A stretch of DNA of 64,000 nucleotides from Joostella atrarenae. Lineage in GTDB: Bacteria; Bacteroidota; Bacteroidia; Flavobacteriales; Flavobacteriaceae. The DNA lies in the NCBI RefSeq assembly GCF_021764745.1, contig NZ_JAETXX010000002.1, positions 248,001 to 312,000 on the forward strand, written 5' to 3'. Positions 34,553-43,200 of the stretch are shown here, one piece after another; within the stretch, counting starts at the first letter, position 1, and the number at the start of each line of letters is the position of its first letter. The notes beneath the pieces are model-generated. The model was not told where the DNA came from. It saw only the letters and a list, made by a program, of their open reading frames with translations, and ran no database searches. Both the position numbers and the translations under genes were made by a program.

Positions 34553-36013
34553 TTACGATTGTTTTTCTCCTATCGCTTTTTGTGAGTTATAATCAAACAG
34601 TCCTTTTTCTTTAATCAGTTCTGCAATTCCTTTAGGGAGCATTTCTTCCCATCCTTCATCACCTTCTGCAATCTTTTTAAGAACTTCTCTAGAGAAAATA
34701 TCTAGGATAGAATCATCATAATCAAATATATCAATCACTTTTCCATTGTATTTAAAGAACTTATAAAGCTCTTTCATACGAGGATGTACTTTTAGATTAT
34801 TACTAGTTGTGGTTAATCCAGTTTCATGATCTATCATTGGGTATAGATAAACTTTTAAGTCTTTGTAGAATAACTTTCCAAAAGCTTCTAGAATACCTCC
34901 ACTTAAATGGCGGTAATATTTCTCATCAAATATATCTACAAGATTGTTAACACCCATTGTAAGGGCCATACGCTCTTTAGTATATTCAGAGAAATATTCT
35001 ACTAATTTATAGTATTCCTGGAAGTTTGAAATCATTACAGTCTGCCCAAGAGAACATAAAAGGCGAGCTCTATCCATAAAGTCTTCTTCATCAATCTCCC
35101 CTTCGGCACGTAAATTTGATAATGTTATTTCAAAAACAACAACTGTATTATCAACATCTACCTTATTCTCCCTAATAAATATATCATAAGATTTTTTATA
35201 CATATCCATATTCACCATGGTAACAGGTCTGAAGCTACCACGAAGTGCCAAGATATTTTTCTTATATAAAATAGAAGCAGGAAGGATATTATTTCCGTCA
35301 GGACCAAACATAATGGCGTCGGTCATGTTGTTTTTAACAAGCTGTAAGCTCATCAAACGGTTATCCACATTTTCGAAACGAGGACCAGTGAAATTAATAG
35401 TATCAATTTCTATGGTATCGTTATCGATATGATCATAAAGATATTTTAATAGTTTTTTAGGCTTATGGTGTTTGTAGAAAGCACCATAAATAAGGTTTAC
35501 ACCAACAATCCCTAATGTTTCTTGTTGTAAACGCGCTTCTGTTTGCTTGAAACGAATGTGAAGGTTTATTTCATTATAATCTTCATTTCCATCCAATTGA
35601 AAACGAATTCCTAACCAACCATGTCCTTTAAATTTCTTAGCAAAATCTATAGTAGCTACTGTATTGGCATAAGAGAAAAATATCTTATTTGGATTCTCGC
35701 TTCTAGGAATACGCTCTTCCATGAGACGCATTTCATGAGATAACATTTTCTTTAAACGCGCTTCGGTAACATACCTCCCGTCGTCTTCAACACCGTAAAT
35801 GGCATCACTGAAACTCTTATCATAGGCACTCATAGCCTTTGCAATTGTTCCAGAAGCTCCACCGGCTCTAAAAAAATGCCTTACCGTTTCTTGTCCAGCG
35901 CCAATTTCAGCAAATGTTCCGTATATATCCTCATTCAGATTTATTCGTAACGCTTTGGATTTTAGCGAAGGAACATTCTCAAAGCCTTTATCACCTTTTA
36001 AAACTAATGTCAT
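34553..36013 (-). CDS. Conserved cytoplasmic protein of unknown function (often mislabelled)
   Basis: A 486-residue protein that starts MTLVLKGDKGFENVPSL and has AEIGAGQETVRHFFRAGG and FSYANTVATIDFAKKFKG. There is no signal peptide, no transmembrane segment and no beta-barrel character. I recall near-identical flavobacterial proteins carrying conflicting database labels such as 'TonB-dependent receptor' or 'nicotinate-nucleotide adenylyltransferase'; I cannot verify this here, and I see no support for either (no plug or barrel, no HxGH-type motif). Charge and length suggest a soluble enzyme or assembly protein. A TAACTTTG element lies 21 bases upstream of the ATG. Confidence 0.65.
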   Translation of the reverse strand: MTLVLKGDKGFENVPSLKSKALRINLNEDIYGTFAEIGAGQETVRHFFRAGGASGTIAKAMSAYDKSFSDAIYGVEDDGRYVTEARLKKMLSHEMRLMEERIPRSENPNKIFFSYANTVATIDFAKKFKGHGWLGIRFQLDGNEDYNEINLHIRFKQTEARLQQETLGIVGVNLIYGAFYKHHKPKKLLKYLYDHIDNDTIEIDTINFTGPRFENVDNRLMSLQLVKNNMTDAIMFGPDGNNILPASILYKKNILALRGSFRPVTMVNMDMYKKSYDIFIRENKVDVDNTVVVFEITLSNLRAEGEIDEEDFMDRARLLCSLGQTVMISNFQEYYKLVEYFSEYTKERMALTMGVNNLVDIFDEKYYRHLSGGILEAFGKLFYKDLKVYLYPMIDHETGLTTTSNNLKVHPRMKELYKFFKYNGKVIDIFDYDDSILDIFSREVLKKIAEGDEGWEEMLPKGIAELIKEKGLFDYNSQKAIGEKQS

Positions 36014-36033
36014 TACAATTTTATTATTTACCG

Positions 36034-36041
36034 CAAAGTTA
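36034..36041 (-). promoter_or_regulatory. Candidate -7 promoter element (TAACTTTG) for the unknown 486-residue protein
   Basis: Exact TAnnTTTG on the minus strand, 21 bases before the ATG at 36013. No -33 box at usual spacing. Confidence 0.4.
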
Positions 36042-36075
36042 AAAAGTTTACTGAAGCTATTCGGAATATAAATGA

Positions 36076-36083
36076 TAAATTTG
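36076..36083 (+). promoter_or_regulatory. Candidate -7 promoter element (TAAATTTG) for the MBL-TerC operon
   Basis: Exact TAnnTTTG, 17 bases before the TTG start at 36100. No -33 TTG at usual spacing. Divergent from the promoter element at 36034-36041. Confidence 0.4.
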
Positions 36084-36099
36084 ATAAAAAATTACAGTT

Positions 36100-36864
36100 T
36101 TGAAGATTACATTCCTCGGTACAGGAACATCTCAAGGGATTCCTATTATAGGTAGCGACGATCCAGTATCTAAAAGTACAGATCCAAAAGACAAACGTCT
36201 TCGGGTTTCTGTAATGATAAACTGGGGGTCTTATTGCTATATTATAGACTGTGGCCCAGATTTTAGACAGCAGATGTTAAGGCATGATGTTAAAAAAATA
36301 GATGGGATTCTATTTACTCATGAACATGCAGATCATATCATGGGACTAGATGATATTCGACCTTATTTTTTTAGGCAAGGTGATATTCCTATTTATGCCC
36401 ATCAGAGGGTTTTGAAGTCCCTAAAAATTAAGTTTGATTATATTTTTGCTACTGAAAATAGATATCCAGGAGCCCCAGCCGTAAAAGAAGAAGAGATTGT
36501 AAATAACCTTCCTATTTCTTTAGGAGATAAAAAAGTAATTCCAATCAATGCTTTTCACAATAGATTGCAAGTTTTTGGATTTAGATTTGATAAATTTGCA
36601 TACCTAACGGATATAAAAAGTATTGATAAGGAAGAAACTGATAAGCTGAAAGGAGTAGAGGTGCTAGTTGTAAATGCACTTAGAAAGGAGAAACATCATT
36701 CTCATTTTAATATTGAAGAAGCTCTTAGCTTTATAGAAGAAGTAAAACCTAAAAAGGCATATCTTACACATATCAGTCCGATGTTAGGCTTTCATGAAGA
36801 AGCTCAAAAGGAATTGCCTCCTCATGTTTTTATCGCTTATGATAATTTAACTATTGAAATATAA
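36100..36864 (+). CDS. MBL-fold metallo-hydrolase, PhnP-like
   Basis: A 254-residue metallo-beta-lactamase-fold protein. It opens MKITFLGTGTSQGIPIIG, has the metal motif THEHADHIMGLDDIR (about residues 74-88) and the C-terminal KAYLTHISPMLGFHEE that supplies the last ligands. This layout is that of the PhnP/RNase Z-like phosphodiesterase group; the substrate is uncertain. Start is TTG at 36100; no upstream ATG is in frame. The two following genes are 19 and 5 bases apart, forming an operon. Confidence 0.88.
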   Translation: MKITFLGTGTSQGIPIIGSDDPVSKSTDPKDKRLRVSVMINWGSYCYIIDCGPDFRQQMLRHDVKKIDGILFTHEHADHIMGLDDIRPYFFRQGDIPIYAHQRVLKSLKIKFDYIFATENRYPGAPAVKEEEIVNNLPISLGDKKVIPINAFHNRLQVFGFRFDKFAYLTDIKSIDKEETDKLKGVEVLVVNALRKEKHHSHFNIEEALSFIEEVKPKKAYLTHISPMLGFHEEAQKELPPHVFIAYDNLTIEI

Positions 36865-36883
36865 AATTTAGTAAAACCCCACT

Positions 36884-37378
36884 ATGAGACGTAATATTTT
36901 TTTATACCTATTCTTATTCACAGCCCTTTTCGTTATTTATCAATACGTAAGTGCTAAGAAATATTTTGAAAAAGAAAATATCAGAATAGAGCGTTTAACC
37001 GCAGAGAATGAAAAGTTAACGGATTCCATAAAAACATTGACTCTAAATAATCTTGATCTTCAGTATTTTTCTTTGGATAATAATGATGATGCTCTTGCTT
37101 ATTATGACGATTTAGATATAAAAAATCCTGCTCGTTATATTGCTGATAAATTATTGGAAACAAATGAGCAAAAAGGAAATAATCCCTTGGTTCCTTATGA
37201 TGGAATGTCTGGAGGGCCGATGAAGATTAATAAAATAAAAGTTTTAAATCATAAATGGATAATCGCCGATTTCTCTGATGGTAAATATTGGGGAGAACTT
37301 TTTATAAAATATGAATTAAAAGAAGATATGGGAGTAGACTTCACATTATTAGATCATTTATTATACACTAGAAGTTAA
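36884..37378 (+). CDS. Membrane-anchored protein of unknown function
   Basis: A 164-residue protein with an N-terminal transmembrane helix (about 4-22), then a coiled-coil stretch (about 27-57, KENIRIERLTAENEKLTDSIKTL) and a C-terminal globular part containing YDGMSGGPMKINKIKVL and HKWIIADFSDGKYWGELFIKYEL. The helix-coiled-coil pattern suggests a periplasmic protein held at the membrane. I recognise no named family. It is five bases upstream of the TerC gene, so it is probably expressed with it. Confidence 0.65.
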   Translation: MRRNIFLYLFLFTALFVIYQYVSAKKYFEKENIRIERLTAENEKLTDSIKTLTLNNLDLQYFSLDNNDDALAYYDDLDIKNPARYIADKLLETNEQKGNNPLVPYDGMSGGPMKINKIKVLNHKWIIADFSDGKYWGELFIKYELKEDMGVDFTLLDHLLYTRS

Positions 37379-37383
37379 TTAGT

Positions 37384-38334
37384 ATGACAGTTTGGATATC
37401 ATTTATTGTTCTGATAACAATTTTCTTAGCGTTAGATCTTGGGGTTTTTAATAAAAATCCTCACGAGATTACCAATAAAGAAGCTAGTAAGTGGACTGCA
37501 ATATGGGTTAGTATTGCATTGTTATTCTCCATAGTTGTATTTTTCATATTTAAACACGGTTGGGTAGAGAATGTAGATAATCTATCGCCTACCAATGCTT
37601 TTATGAAATATATTACGGGGTATTTAATCGAGTTATCGCTTAGTGTAGATAATATCTTTGTAATCGCTGTCATTTTTACTTCTTTTAAGATTCCTAAAAT
37701 CTATCAACATAGAGTTTTATTTTGGGGAATTATTGGAGCTATTGTATTCCGTGCATTGATGATATTCTTTGGAGTATTTCTAATTAAAAAGTTCGACTGG
37801 ATAATCTATGTTTTTGGGGTTTTCCTTATTTATACAGCTATTAAATTGGCAATGGAAAAGGATGACGATTCTTATGATCCCAAGCAGTCTTTTGTTTATA
37901 AAGCAATAAGAAAGGTGATTCCTGTGACTCCAGTTATAGAAAGTGAACATTTTTTCGTTAGAAAAAAACATCTTTTAGTAGCTACACCATTGTTTATAGC
38001 ACTTATTGTAATAGAATTTACAGATATTCTTTTTGCCTTAGATAGTATTCCGGCAATATTAGCGATTACATCAGATCCATTTTTGGTTTTTAGTTCCAAT
38101 ATAATGGCAATCTTAGGACTCCGATCTATGTATTTCTTTTTGGCAAATATGATAGAGCGCTTTGGATATTTAAAATACAGTCTTGTTGTAATACTTACTT
38201 TTGTTGGGATTAAAATGATACTTTCTCATCATGTGGAAATACCAGAATGGCTATCGTTAGCCGTTATTGGAGTTTCTTTGGCTGCAGGTGTATGGTTTTC
38301 ATTGCATAAAGAGAAGAAGGCTGAAATTAACTAG
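37384..38334 (+). CDS. TerC/Alx-family integral membrane protein
   Basis: A 316-residue protein with about nine transmembrane helices. Family motifs are present: the GYLIELSLSVDNIFVIAVIF helix with its acidic and Asn residues (about 79-98), and IALIVIEFTDILFALDSIPAILAIT (about 201-225), the second acidic helix; both are thought to bind metal, and the family is linked to manganese export or tellurium resistance. The operon partners give no hint of substrate. Confidence 0.9.
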   Translation: MTVWISFIVLITIFLALDLGVFNKNPHEITNKEASKWTAIWVSIALLFSIVVFFIFKHGWVENVDNLSPTNAFMKYITGYLIELSLSVDNIFVIAVIFTSFKIPKIYQHRVLFWGIIGAIVFRALMIFFGVFLIKKFDWIIYVFGVFLIYTAIKLAMEKDDDSYDPKQSFVYKAIRKVIPVTPVIESEHFFVRKKHLLVATPLFIALIVIEFTDILFALDSIPAILAITSDPFLVFSSNIMAILGLRSMYFFLANMIERFGYLKYSLVVILTFVGIKMILSHHVEIPEWLSLAVIGVSLAAGVWFSLHKEKKAEIN

Positions 38335-38365
38335 CATAGTAATATAAAGTGCCGTCATTTATAAA

Positions 38366-39022
38366 TTAAGCACCTTGTTCTATTTGTTTTTCTTTGTTGA
38401 AAATTACATATGAATATATAATAGGGATGACTGTGATTAGTATGGTAACGCCTAAGAATATTCTGAAATTAGTAGCTTTGTCTGAGATTAAACTAGATAA
38501 TACAACAATAATTCCTCCGATAAACCATAGTATACCGCCTAATTTATGAGTTTTCTTCCATACATTATCATTTTCTAGTGTCCACGGAGTTCTTATTCCA
38601 ATAAAGTAATTTGCTTTTATTGTCTTGAAGTAATTCCCGAATATAATGTAGAGAGCACCTATTAACAATACTATATAATTAGGGTTTGAGAGCGATTTAT
38701 TTTTTATGGAATAAATTATATATAAAGCCAATATCGACATCAATATAGTTAGTAATGTCTTTAACGACTGAAGCTTATTCCTCATCTTAGTTAGGTTCTT
38801 TTTAGGGCCGATTATAGGAATAATTAAAAACGTTATGTAAATAAGTAGCGGTAATAATATGGGTATCATTATAATTTCAATTCTATCGCCATACCTATCT
38901 ATCTCACCTTTATAATTCCAGTGCATTGGGACTTTTGCTGGTAATTCAGACCAGATATAGGCTAAATAAATAAAGGGTAATAATACAATTCCAATTAACG
39001 GTAGTTCTTTTTTTAGTTTCAT
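38366..39022 (-). CDS. SdpI/DUF1648-family membrane protein
   Basis: A 218-residue protein with about six transmembrane helices. The N-terminal DUF1648 part has LPAKVPMHWNYKGEIDRYGDR; the C-terminal SdpI-like segment has GNYFKTIKANYFIGIRTPWTL. In Bacillus, SdpI gives immunity to the SdpC cannibalism toxin and signals to SdpR, but no SdpABC toxin genes are in this window, so immunity is not shown. It follows the ArsR-type regulator after four bases, and the pair recurs in many bacteria. Confidence 0.87.
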   Translation of the reverse strand: MKLKKELPLIGIVLLPFIYLAYIWSELPAKVPMHWNYKGEIDRYGDRIEIIMIPILLPLLIYITFLIIPIIGPKKNLTKMRNKLQSLKTLLTILMSILALYIIYSIKNKSLSNPNYIVLLIGALYIIFGNYFKTIKANYFIGIRTPWTLENDNVWKKTHKLGGILWFIGGIIVVLSSLISDKATNFRIFLGVTILITVIPIIYSYVIFNKEKQIEQGA

Positions 39023-39026
39023 TTGG

Positions 39027-39281
39027 TTAATTTTTTAAGTTAACAATCCAATTTATTAAGTCTTCTAATATTGTAGTATTTAAAGAGTATTCTACAAACT
39101 GCCCCTTTTTCTCACTCGTTATTAAGTCTGCTCTCTTTAAGATATCCAAGTGGTGAGAAATACTAGGCTTTGAAATATTAAAACGCTCTGCAATTTCTCC
39201 AGCATTCATATCTTTTTCTTTCAATAACTCTACAATTTTCCTGCGAGTTTCGTCATTAAGAGCTTTAAATAGCGAGTTCAT
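39027..39281 (-). CDS. SdpR-like autorepressor (ArsR family)
   Basis: An 84-residue winged helix-turn-helix protein: LNDETRRKIVELLKEKDM, IAERFNISKPSISHHLDILKRADLI and KKGQFVEYSLNTT. It has no cysteine metal site, as is usual for SdpR-type members, which repress their own operon until the membrane protein SdpI sequesters them. The start is the ATG at 39281. A near-perfect palindrome, 39297-39316, lies 15 bases upstream and is a plausible operator. Confidence 0.9.
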   Translation of the reverse strand: MNSLFKALNDETRRKIVELLKEKDMNAGEIAERFNISKPSISHHLDILKRADLITSEKKGQFVEYSLNTTILEDLINWIVNLKN

Positions 39282-39296
39282 TCATTAGATTTAGTT

Positions 39297-39316
39297 ATTT
39301 AGATAAATATCTAAAT
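39297..39316. promoter_or_regulatory. Candidate SdpR operator
   Basis: ATTTAGATA AA TATCTAAAT: two perfect 9-base arms around a two-base centre, just upstream of the repressor gene. ArsR-family repressors bind such symmetric sites. No promoter element of the TAnnTTTG type is clear on this strand. Confidence 0.6.
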
Positions 39317-39428
39317 ATTCTTTATAAAATCCTAATAAACAAATAATTATTATAATTTTAATTGAACTGTACAGTAGGAGGTAGGACTATTATCAATAGT
39401 TTGATAAATAGAAAACAATGAAAACAGA

Positions 39429-40196
39429 CTAAAAGCTTATCACTTCACCATCTTCAGGAATGCATACTTTACTAATTAATCCTTTTTCAGTAAATATATT
39501 TTTTAATTCCGTTCTTGTAGTAGGGCAGTGGTTAACAGCTTCTAGGTGATTCACAATAACTTTGTTAGGTGCGTTTTCTGCAAACTTTATAATATCCTCT
39601 TTTGTCATTAAAAGTGGCTTTAATAAATCCAATTGCGCTGTTCCACCCGCAACTACACTAATAGTAGGATTGTATTCTGCAAGAACCTTATGCACATCTT
39701 CTGTATAAATGGTATCTGAACTTAGATATATAGAGTCTCCGTTAGATAGTTTAATATAATAACCCATCACATTTCCCATGGGTTTGGCTACTAATCCATA
39801 ACCATGTCTTGCAGGAATTCCCTCTATAGTTCCATTTAGAAAAGGGGTTTGCTTCCAGTATTCTATAGAGTTGACTACATTAAGTCCTCTCTTTTTAAGG
39901 TCATTAACATCTTTATAACTACAAGTAACAGGGATATTATTCTTAATTAGAAATTCTTCTCCCTTTTTATCCAAATGATCTGGATGCAAATGTGTAATAA
40001 CGCAGTGTGTAACTTTATTTAGTATTTCTAGACAACTTTGCGGTAATTCTACAATCGGGTTTTTCTGTGCTTTAAATCTAAAGAAAGTAAAAGTTGGTTG
40101 TGTTCCTTTAGCGCCTAGCATTGGGTCTACAAGGATAACCTCATTTTCTGTTTCTATAACCATTGTAGCATTTCTGAAGTGATGTATTGTTGTCAT
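39429..40196 (-). CDS. MBL-fold metallo-hydrolase
   Basis: A 255-residue protein with the core motif THLHPDHLDKKGEEF (about residues 89-103), a second block SSDTIYTEDVH and a late VNHLEAVNHCPTTR. It starts MTTIHHFRNATMVIE, which resembles L-ascorbate-6-phosphate lactonase-like and quorum-type hydrolases (UlaG superfamily). The substrate is not known. The Crp-like gene ends 66 bases upstream on the same strand; a separate TAATTTTG element at 40223-40230 suggests this gene has its own promoter. Confidence 0.82.
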   Translation of the reverse strand: MTTIHHFRNATMVIETENEVILVDPMLGAKGTQPTFTFFRFKAQKNPIVELPQSCLEILNKVTHCVITHLHPDHLDKKGEEFLIKNNIPVTCSYKDVNDLKKRGLNVVNSIEYWKQTPFLNGTIEGIPARHGYGLVAKPMGNVMGYYIKLSNGDSIYLSSDTIYTEDVHKVLAEYNPTISVVAGGTAQLDLLKPLLMTKEDIIKFAENAPNKVIVNHLEAVNHCPTTRTELKNIFTEKGLISKVCIPEDGEVISF

Positions 40197-40222
40197 TGTT
40201 ACTAAATTTTAAGTTACTGATG

Positions 40223-40230
40223 CAAAATTA
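40223..40230 (-). promoter_or_regulatory. Candidate -7 promoter element (TAATTTTG) for the MBL hydrolase gene
   Basis: Exact TAnnTTTG on the minus strand, 27 bases before the ATG at 40196. No -33 TTG at standard spacing. Confidence 0.4.
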
Positions 40231-40262
40231 ATGCAGCAATGATTGCTATACATTGATTGAAA

Positions 40263-40838
40263 TCAAGAAATTCTTTTCCGAATTCTGCTTAGGGTTTCGG
40301 GAGTGATATTTAAGTAAGAGGCAATATGATATTGTGGGATATTTTGTAACCAGTGTGGTTTATAAATCAGTAATTCGCGATACAAATCTTCAGGAGATTT
40401 TGTGATTCTATTATATTCTGTAAGCTCTTTATGTTTAAGAAGTTTTTGAAAAGATTGCTCTATAAATGATTTTCCACATTGATATTCTTCTAAAAGTGCT
40501 CTAAAGTCACTTTTTTGTACCGCTAGTAGAGAAACATCAGTTAAGGCTTCTTGATTCTTTTTAGTTTTATTGTCTCCTGTAAACGAAGATAAATCAGTAA
40601 TAAATTGAGGTTTCGTATAAAAATTGATATTAGTTTCTTTACTTTCTGAGGCATAATATTCTCTAATAACACCGCTATTTAAGAAGCGAAGCTCCTTTTC
40701 TTCCGTATCTGATTGTAGGATAGAAGTTCCCTTTGCTATATCTTTATTTACAAAAAGCGACATCAAAGCAGCTAATCCTTCTTTATTTAAAGGATATTCA
40801 GTTTCAAAAAACTTAGCTATTTGGCTATAATCTATCAT
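40263..40838 (-). CDS. Crp/Fnr-family transcriptional regulator
   Basis: A 191-residue protein: an N-terminal cyclic-nucleotide-binding-like beta domain (about 25-120, with FLNSGVIREYYASESKETNINFYTKPQFITDLSS) and a short C-terminal helix-turn-helix (IPQYHIASYLNITPETLSRIRKRIS). This form, with phosphate-binding residues of Crp missing, is common in Bacteroidota and its ligand is not known. It starts six bases after the yitT stop, so the two share a transcript. Confidence 0.85.
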   Translation of the reverse strand: MIDYSQIAKFFETEYPLNKEGLAALMSLFVNKDIAKGTSILQSDTEEKELRFLNSGVIREYYASESKETNINFYTKPQFITDLSSFTGDNKTKKNQEALTDVSLLAVQKSDFRALLEEYQCGKSFIEQSFQKLLKHKELTEYNRITKSPEDLYRELLIYKPHWLQNIPQYHIASYLNITPETLSRIRKRIS

Positions 40839-40844
40839 AACTGT

Positions 40845-41831
40845 TTATGATTTAATTTTAGTCAGTGGTTTTTTCTTAATCATTCCTCCTTTAGTGTCTT
40901 TCACAGAATTCATAATTATAAATGCATTTTTATCAATTTTATCAATTTCTGTTTTTAATGTCGACATTTCTAAACGTGTAATAACAGTATACACAATGTC
41001 GATATTTTTCAAGGGAGAACTGTCTACAGAAAAGCCTCTTTGTCCTTTATAAATAGTACAACCACGTCCCATGTTATGAATGATTACTCTTCGTACTTCA
41101 TCACATTTTTCAGAAATAATAGTGACTCCTATAAATTCTTCAATACCATCAATAACAAAATCTACGGTTTTAGATGCTGAAAAATAAGTTAGAATGGCAT
41201 ACAAAGCGATTTCTGTTGAAAATATATAAGCAGCCGCCATGAAAATAATGACATTAAAAATCATGATTACATTTCCAACACTGAGGCTAGATTTTCTACT
41301 GATATAAATAGCGAGTACCTCTGTACCATCAATAATAGCGCCTCCACGAATTGCCATTCCGATTCCAAGACCTAAAAAGAAACCTCCAAAGGCAGCAATT
41401 AGGATTTTATCATCTGTAATAGTTGGAAAAGGTATAAAATGAACAGAAAGGGCTAATAAAAAGATACCAATAATACTATTTATAGCGAAACGCTTACTAA
41501 TAGCAACATAGGCAAGGATTACAAACGGAAGGTTGAGTCCAAATATTAAAAGAGATAATGGTAACTCTGTTAATTCTCTAACAATTAAGGAAATTCCAGT
41601 AACTCCACCATCAATAAAAGAACTCGGTAAAAGAAAGCCTTTTAAACCAAAGGAAGCTGATAATACACCGATTAATAAGTAAATAATATCTTGAATTTCA
41701 TGAGAAATTTCCACTTCAAGATCGTTTACCTGCTTTTTAAAGCTCTTTTCTTTATCAGTAACTTCTTTAGGTTTGCTGCGATATTGTTTTCGGACTCTAT
41801 CTACAACGATTTTCTTAAAAAATAAATTCAT
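40845..41831 (-). CDS. YitT-family membrane protein with DUF2179 domain
   Basis: A 328-residue protein with an extra charged N-terminal 45 residues, five to six transmembrane helices (about 47-215; LIGVLSASFGLKGFLLPSSFIDGGVTGISL is the family's first signature), and a C-terminal DUF2179 domain (about 240-312, GVTIISEKCDEVRRVIIHNMGRGCTIYKGQRGF). Function of the family is not settled. It is the first gene of the YitT-Crp unit on the minus strand. Confidence 0.87.
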   Translation of the reverse strand: MNLFFKKIVVDRVRKQYRSKPKEVTDKEKSFKKQVNDLEVEISHEIQDIIYLLIGVLSASFGLKGFLLPSSFIDGGVTGISLIVRELTELPLSLLIFGLNLPFVILAYVAISKRFAINSIIGIFLLALSVHFIPFPTITDDKILIAAFGGFFLGLGIGMAIRGGAIIDGTEVLAIYISRKSSLSVGNVIMIFNVIIFMAAAYIFSTEIALYAILTYFSASKTVDFVIDGIEEFIGVTIISEKCDEVRRVIIHNMGRGCTIYKGQRGFSVDSSPLKNIDIVYTVITRLEMSTLKTEIDKIDKNAFIIMNSVKDTKGGMIKKKPLTKIKS

Positions 41832-41962
41832 GCTTTCTTTTTTGGCTATGATAAAGGTAAAATTTTTCTCTAGTAAGCTACCATTAATTCAGTTTAAGAA
41901 CTTTTTAAATACTATTAATTATATAAAGCACCAGATACATTATTTTTTGGAGTAGAATTAAT

Positions 41963-41970
41963 TATATTTG
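41963..41970 (+). promoter_or_regulatory. ychF: Candidate -7 promoter element (TATATTTG) for ychF
   Basis: Exact TAnnTTTG, 30 bases before the ATG at 42001-2000 region. The nearest upstream TTG is 13 bases away, too close for a normal -33 box. Confidence 0.45.
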
Positions 41971-41999
41971 CACTCGAAAAAATTTACAAAATACAACGC

Positions 42000-43091
42000 A
42001 TGAAAGCTGGAATTGTAGGGTTACCAAATGTTGGAAAATCAACATTATTTAATTGTTTATCTAATGCTAAAGCACAAAGTGCTAACTTCCCTTTTTGTAC
42101 TATAGAACCTAACTTAGGAGTCGTAAATGTTCCTGACGCTAGATTACAAAAATTAGAGTCTTTGGTTAATCCAGAGCGTGTATTACCTGCAACAGTTGAG
42201 ATTGTAGATATTGCTGGTTTGGTAAAAGGAGCGAGTAAAGGAGAAGGTTTAGGGAATCAATTCTTGGGGAATATCCGCGAGTGTAATGCTATAATTCATG
42301 TACTTCGTTGTTTTGAAGACGATAATATTGTTCACGTAGATGGAAATGTAAACCCTATCCGCGATAAAGAGACAATAGATATTGAACTTCAATTAAAAGA
42401 CCTTGAAACGGTTGATAAACGTTTAGAGAAAGTAAATAGAGCAGCAAAAACTGGAGATAAAGATGCGCAGACGGAACAAGCATTATTACTTCGCTTTAAA
42501 AATGCTTTAGAAAGTGGTATTTCTGCTAGAGCAGTAGAAATTAATGAGGATGAAGCTGAATTCATGAAAGGATTCCAATTGCTTACCGCAAAGCCTATTC
42601 TGTATGTATGTAATGTAGACGAGTCTGCTGCTAAAAACGGAAATGAGCTTGTAGAAAAAGTAAAGGAAGCTGTAAAGGATGAAAATGCTGAAATTATTAT
42701 CCTAGCTGTAGCTATCGAAGCAGATATTGCAGAGCTTGAAGATTACGATGAGAGAAAAATGTTCTTAGAAGATATAGGTCTTGATGAGCCTGGAGCAGCA
42801 AAACTTATTCGTGCTGCTTATAAACTATTAAACTTACAAACATACTTTACTGCAGGAGTTAAAGAAGTAAGAGCTTGGACAATTCCTGTTGGAGCTACGG
42901 CGCCACAATCTGCTGGAGTTATCCATACTGATTTTGAAAAAGGATTTATTCGTGCTGAAGTTATTGGTTATGATGATTATGTAGCTTATGGAAGTGAGAA
43001 TAAAGTGAAGGAAGCTGGAAAAATGAGGGTAGAAGGGAAGGAGTACATCGTTAAAGATGGCGATGTAATGCATTTCCGTTTTAATGTTTAA
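42000..43091 (+). CDS. ychF: Redox-regulated ATPase YchF (Obg family)
   Basis: A 363-residue translation-factor-like GTPase-fold ATPase. P-loop GLPNVGKSTLFNCLSNAKAQ with PNLGVVNVPD, and the C-terminal TGS domain from about residue 280 (FTAGVKEVRAWTIPVGATAP, with GFIRAEVIGYDDYV). The NKxD region is altered (NVDES), as in YchF/OLA1, which prefer ATP over GTP. It has its own promoter element and a strong terminator after it, so it is expressed alone. Confidence 0.95.
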   Translation: MKAGIVGLPNVGKSTLFNCLSNAKAQSANFPFCTIEPNLGVVNVPDARLQKLESLVNPERVLPATVEIVDIAGLVKGASKGEGLGNQFLGNIRECNAIIHVLRCFEDDNIVHVDGNVNPIRDKETIDIELQLKDLETVDKRLEKVNRAAKTGDKDAQTEQALLLRFKNALESGISARAVEINEDEAEFMKGFQLLTAKPILYVCNVDESAAKNGNELVEKVKEAVKDENAEIIILAVAIEADIAELEDYDERKMFLEDIGLDEPGAAKLIRAAYKLLNLQTYFTAGVKEVRAWTIPVGATAPQSAGVIHTDFEKGFIRAEVIGYDDYVAYGSENKVKEAGKMRVEGKEYIVKDGDVMHFRFNV

Positions 43092-43116
43092 ACTAACATT
43101 ACGATTATAATATATG

Positions 43117-43147
43117 AAGCCAATAGCTGATAAGCTATTGGCTTTTT
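43117..43147 (+). terminator. Terminator after ychF
   Basis: AAGCCAATAGCT, four-base loop, AGCTATTGGCTT, then T run: a 12-bp perfect stem 25 bases past the stop. Confidence 0.92.
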
Positions 43148-43200
43148 TGTTTCTATTGATTTCTTAAAATAGGTGGGATTTAGCTTTATTGAAAAGCTAA

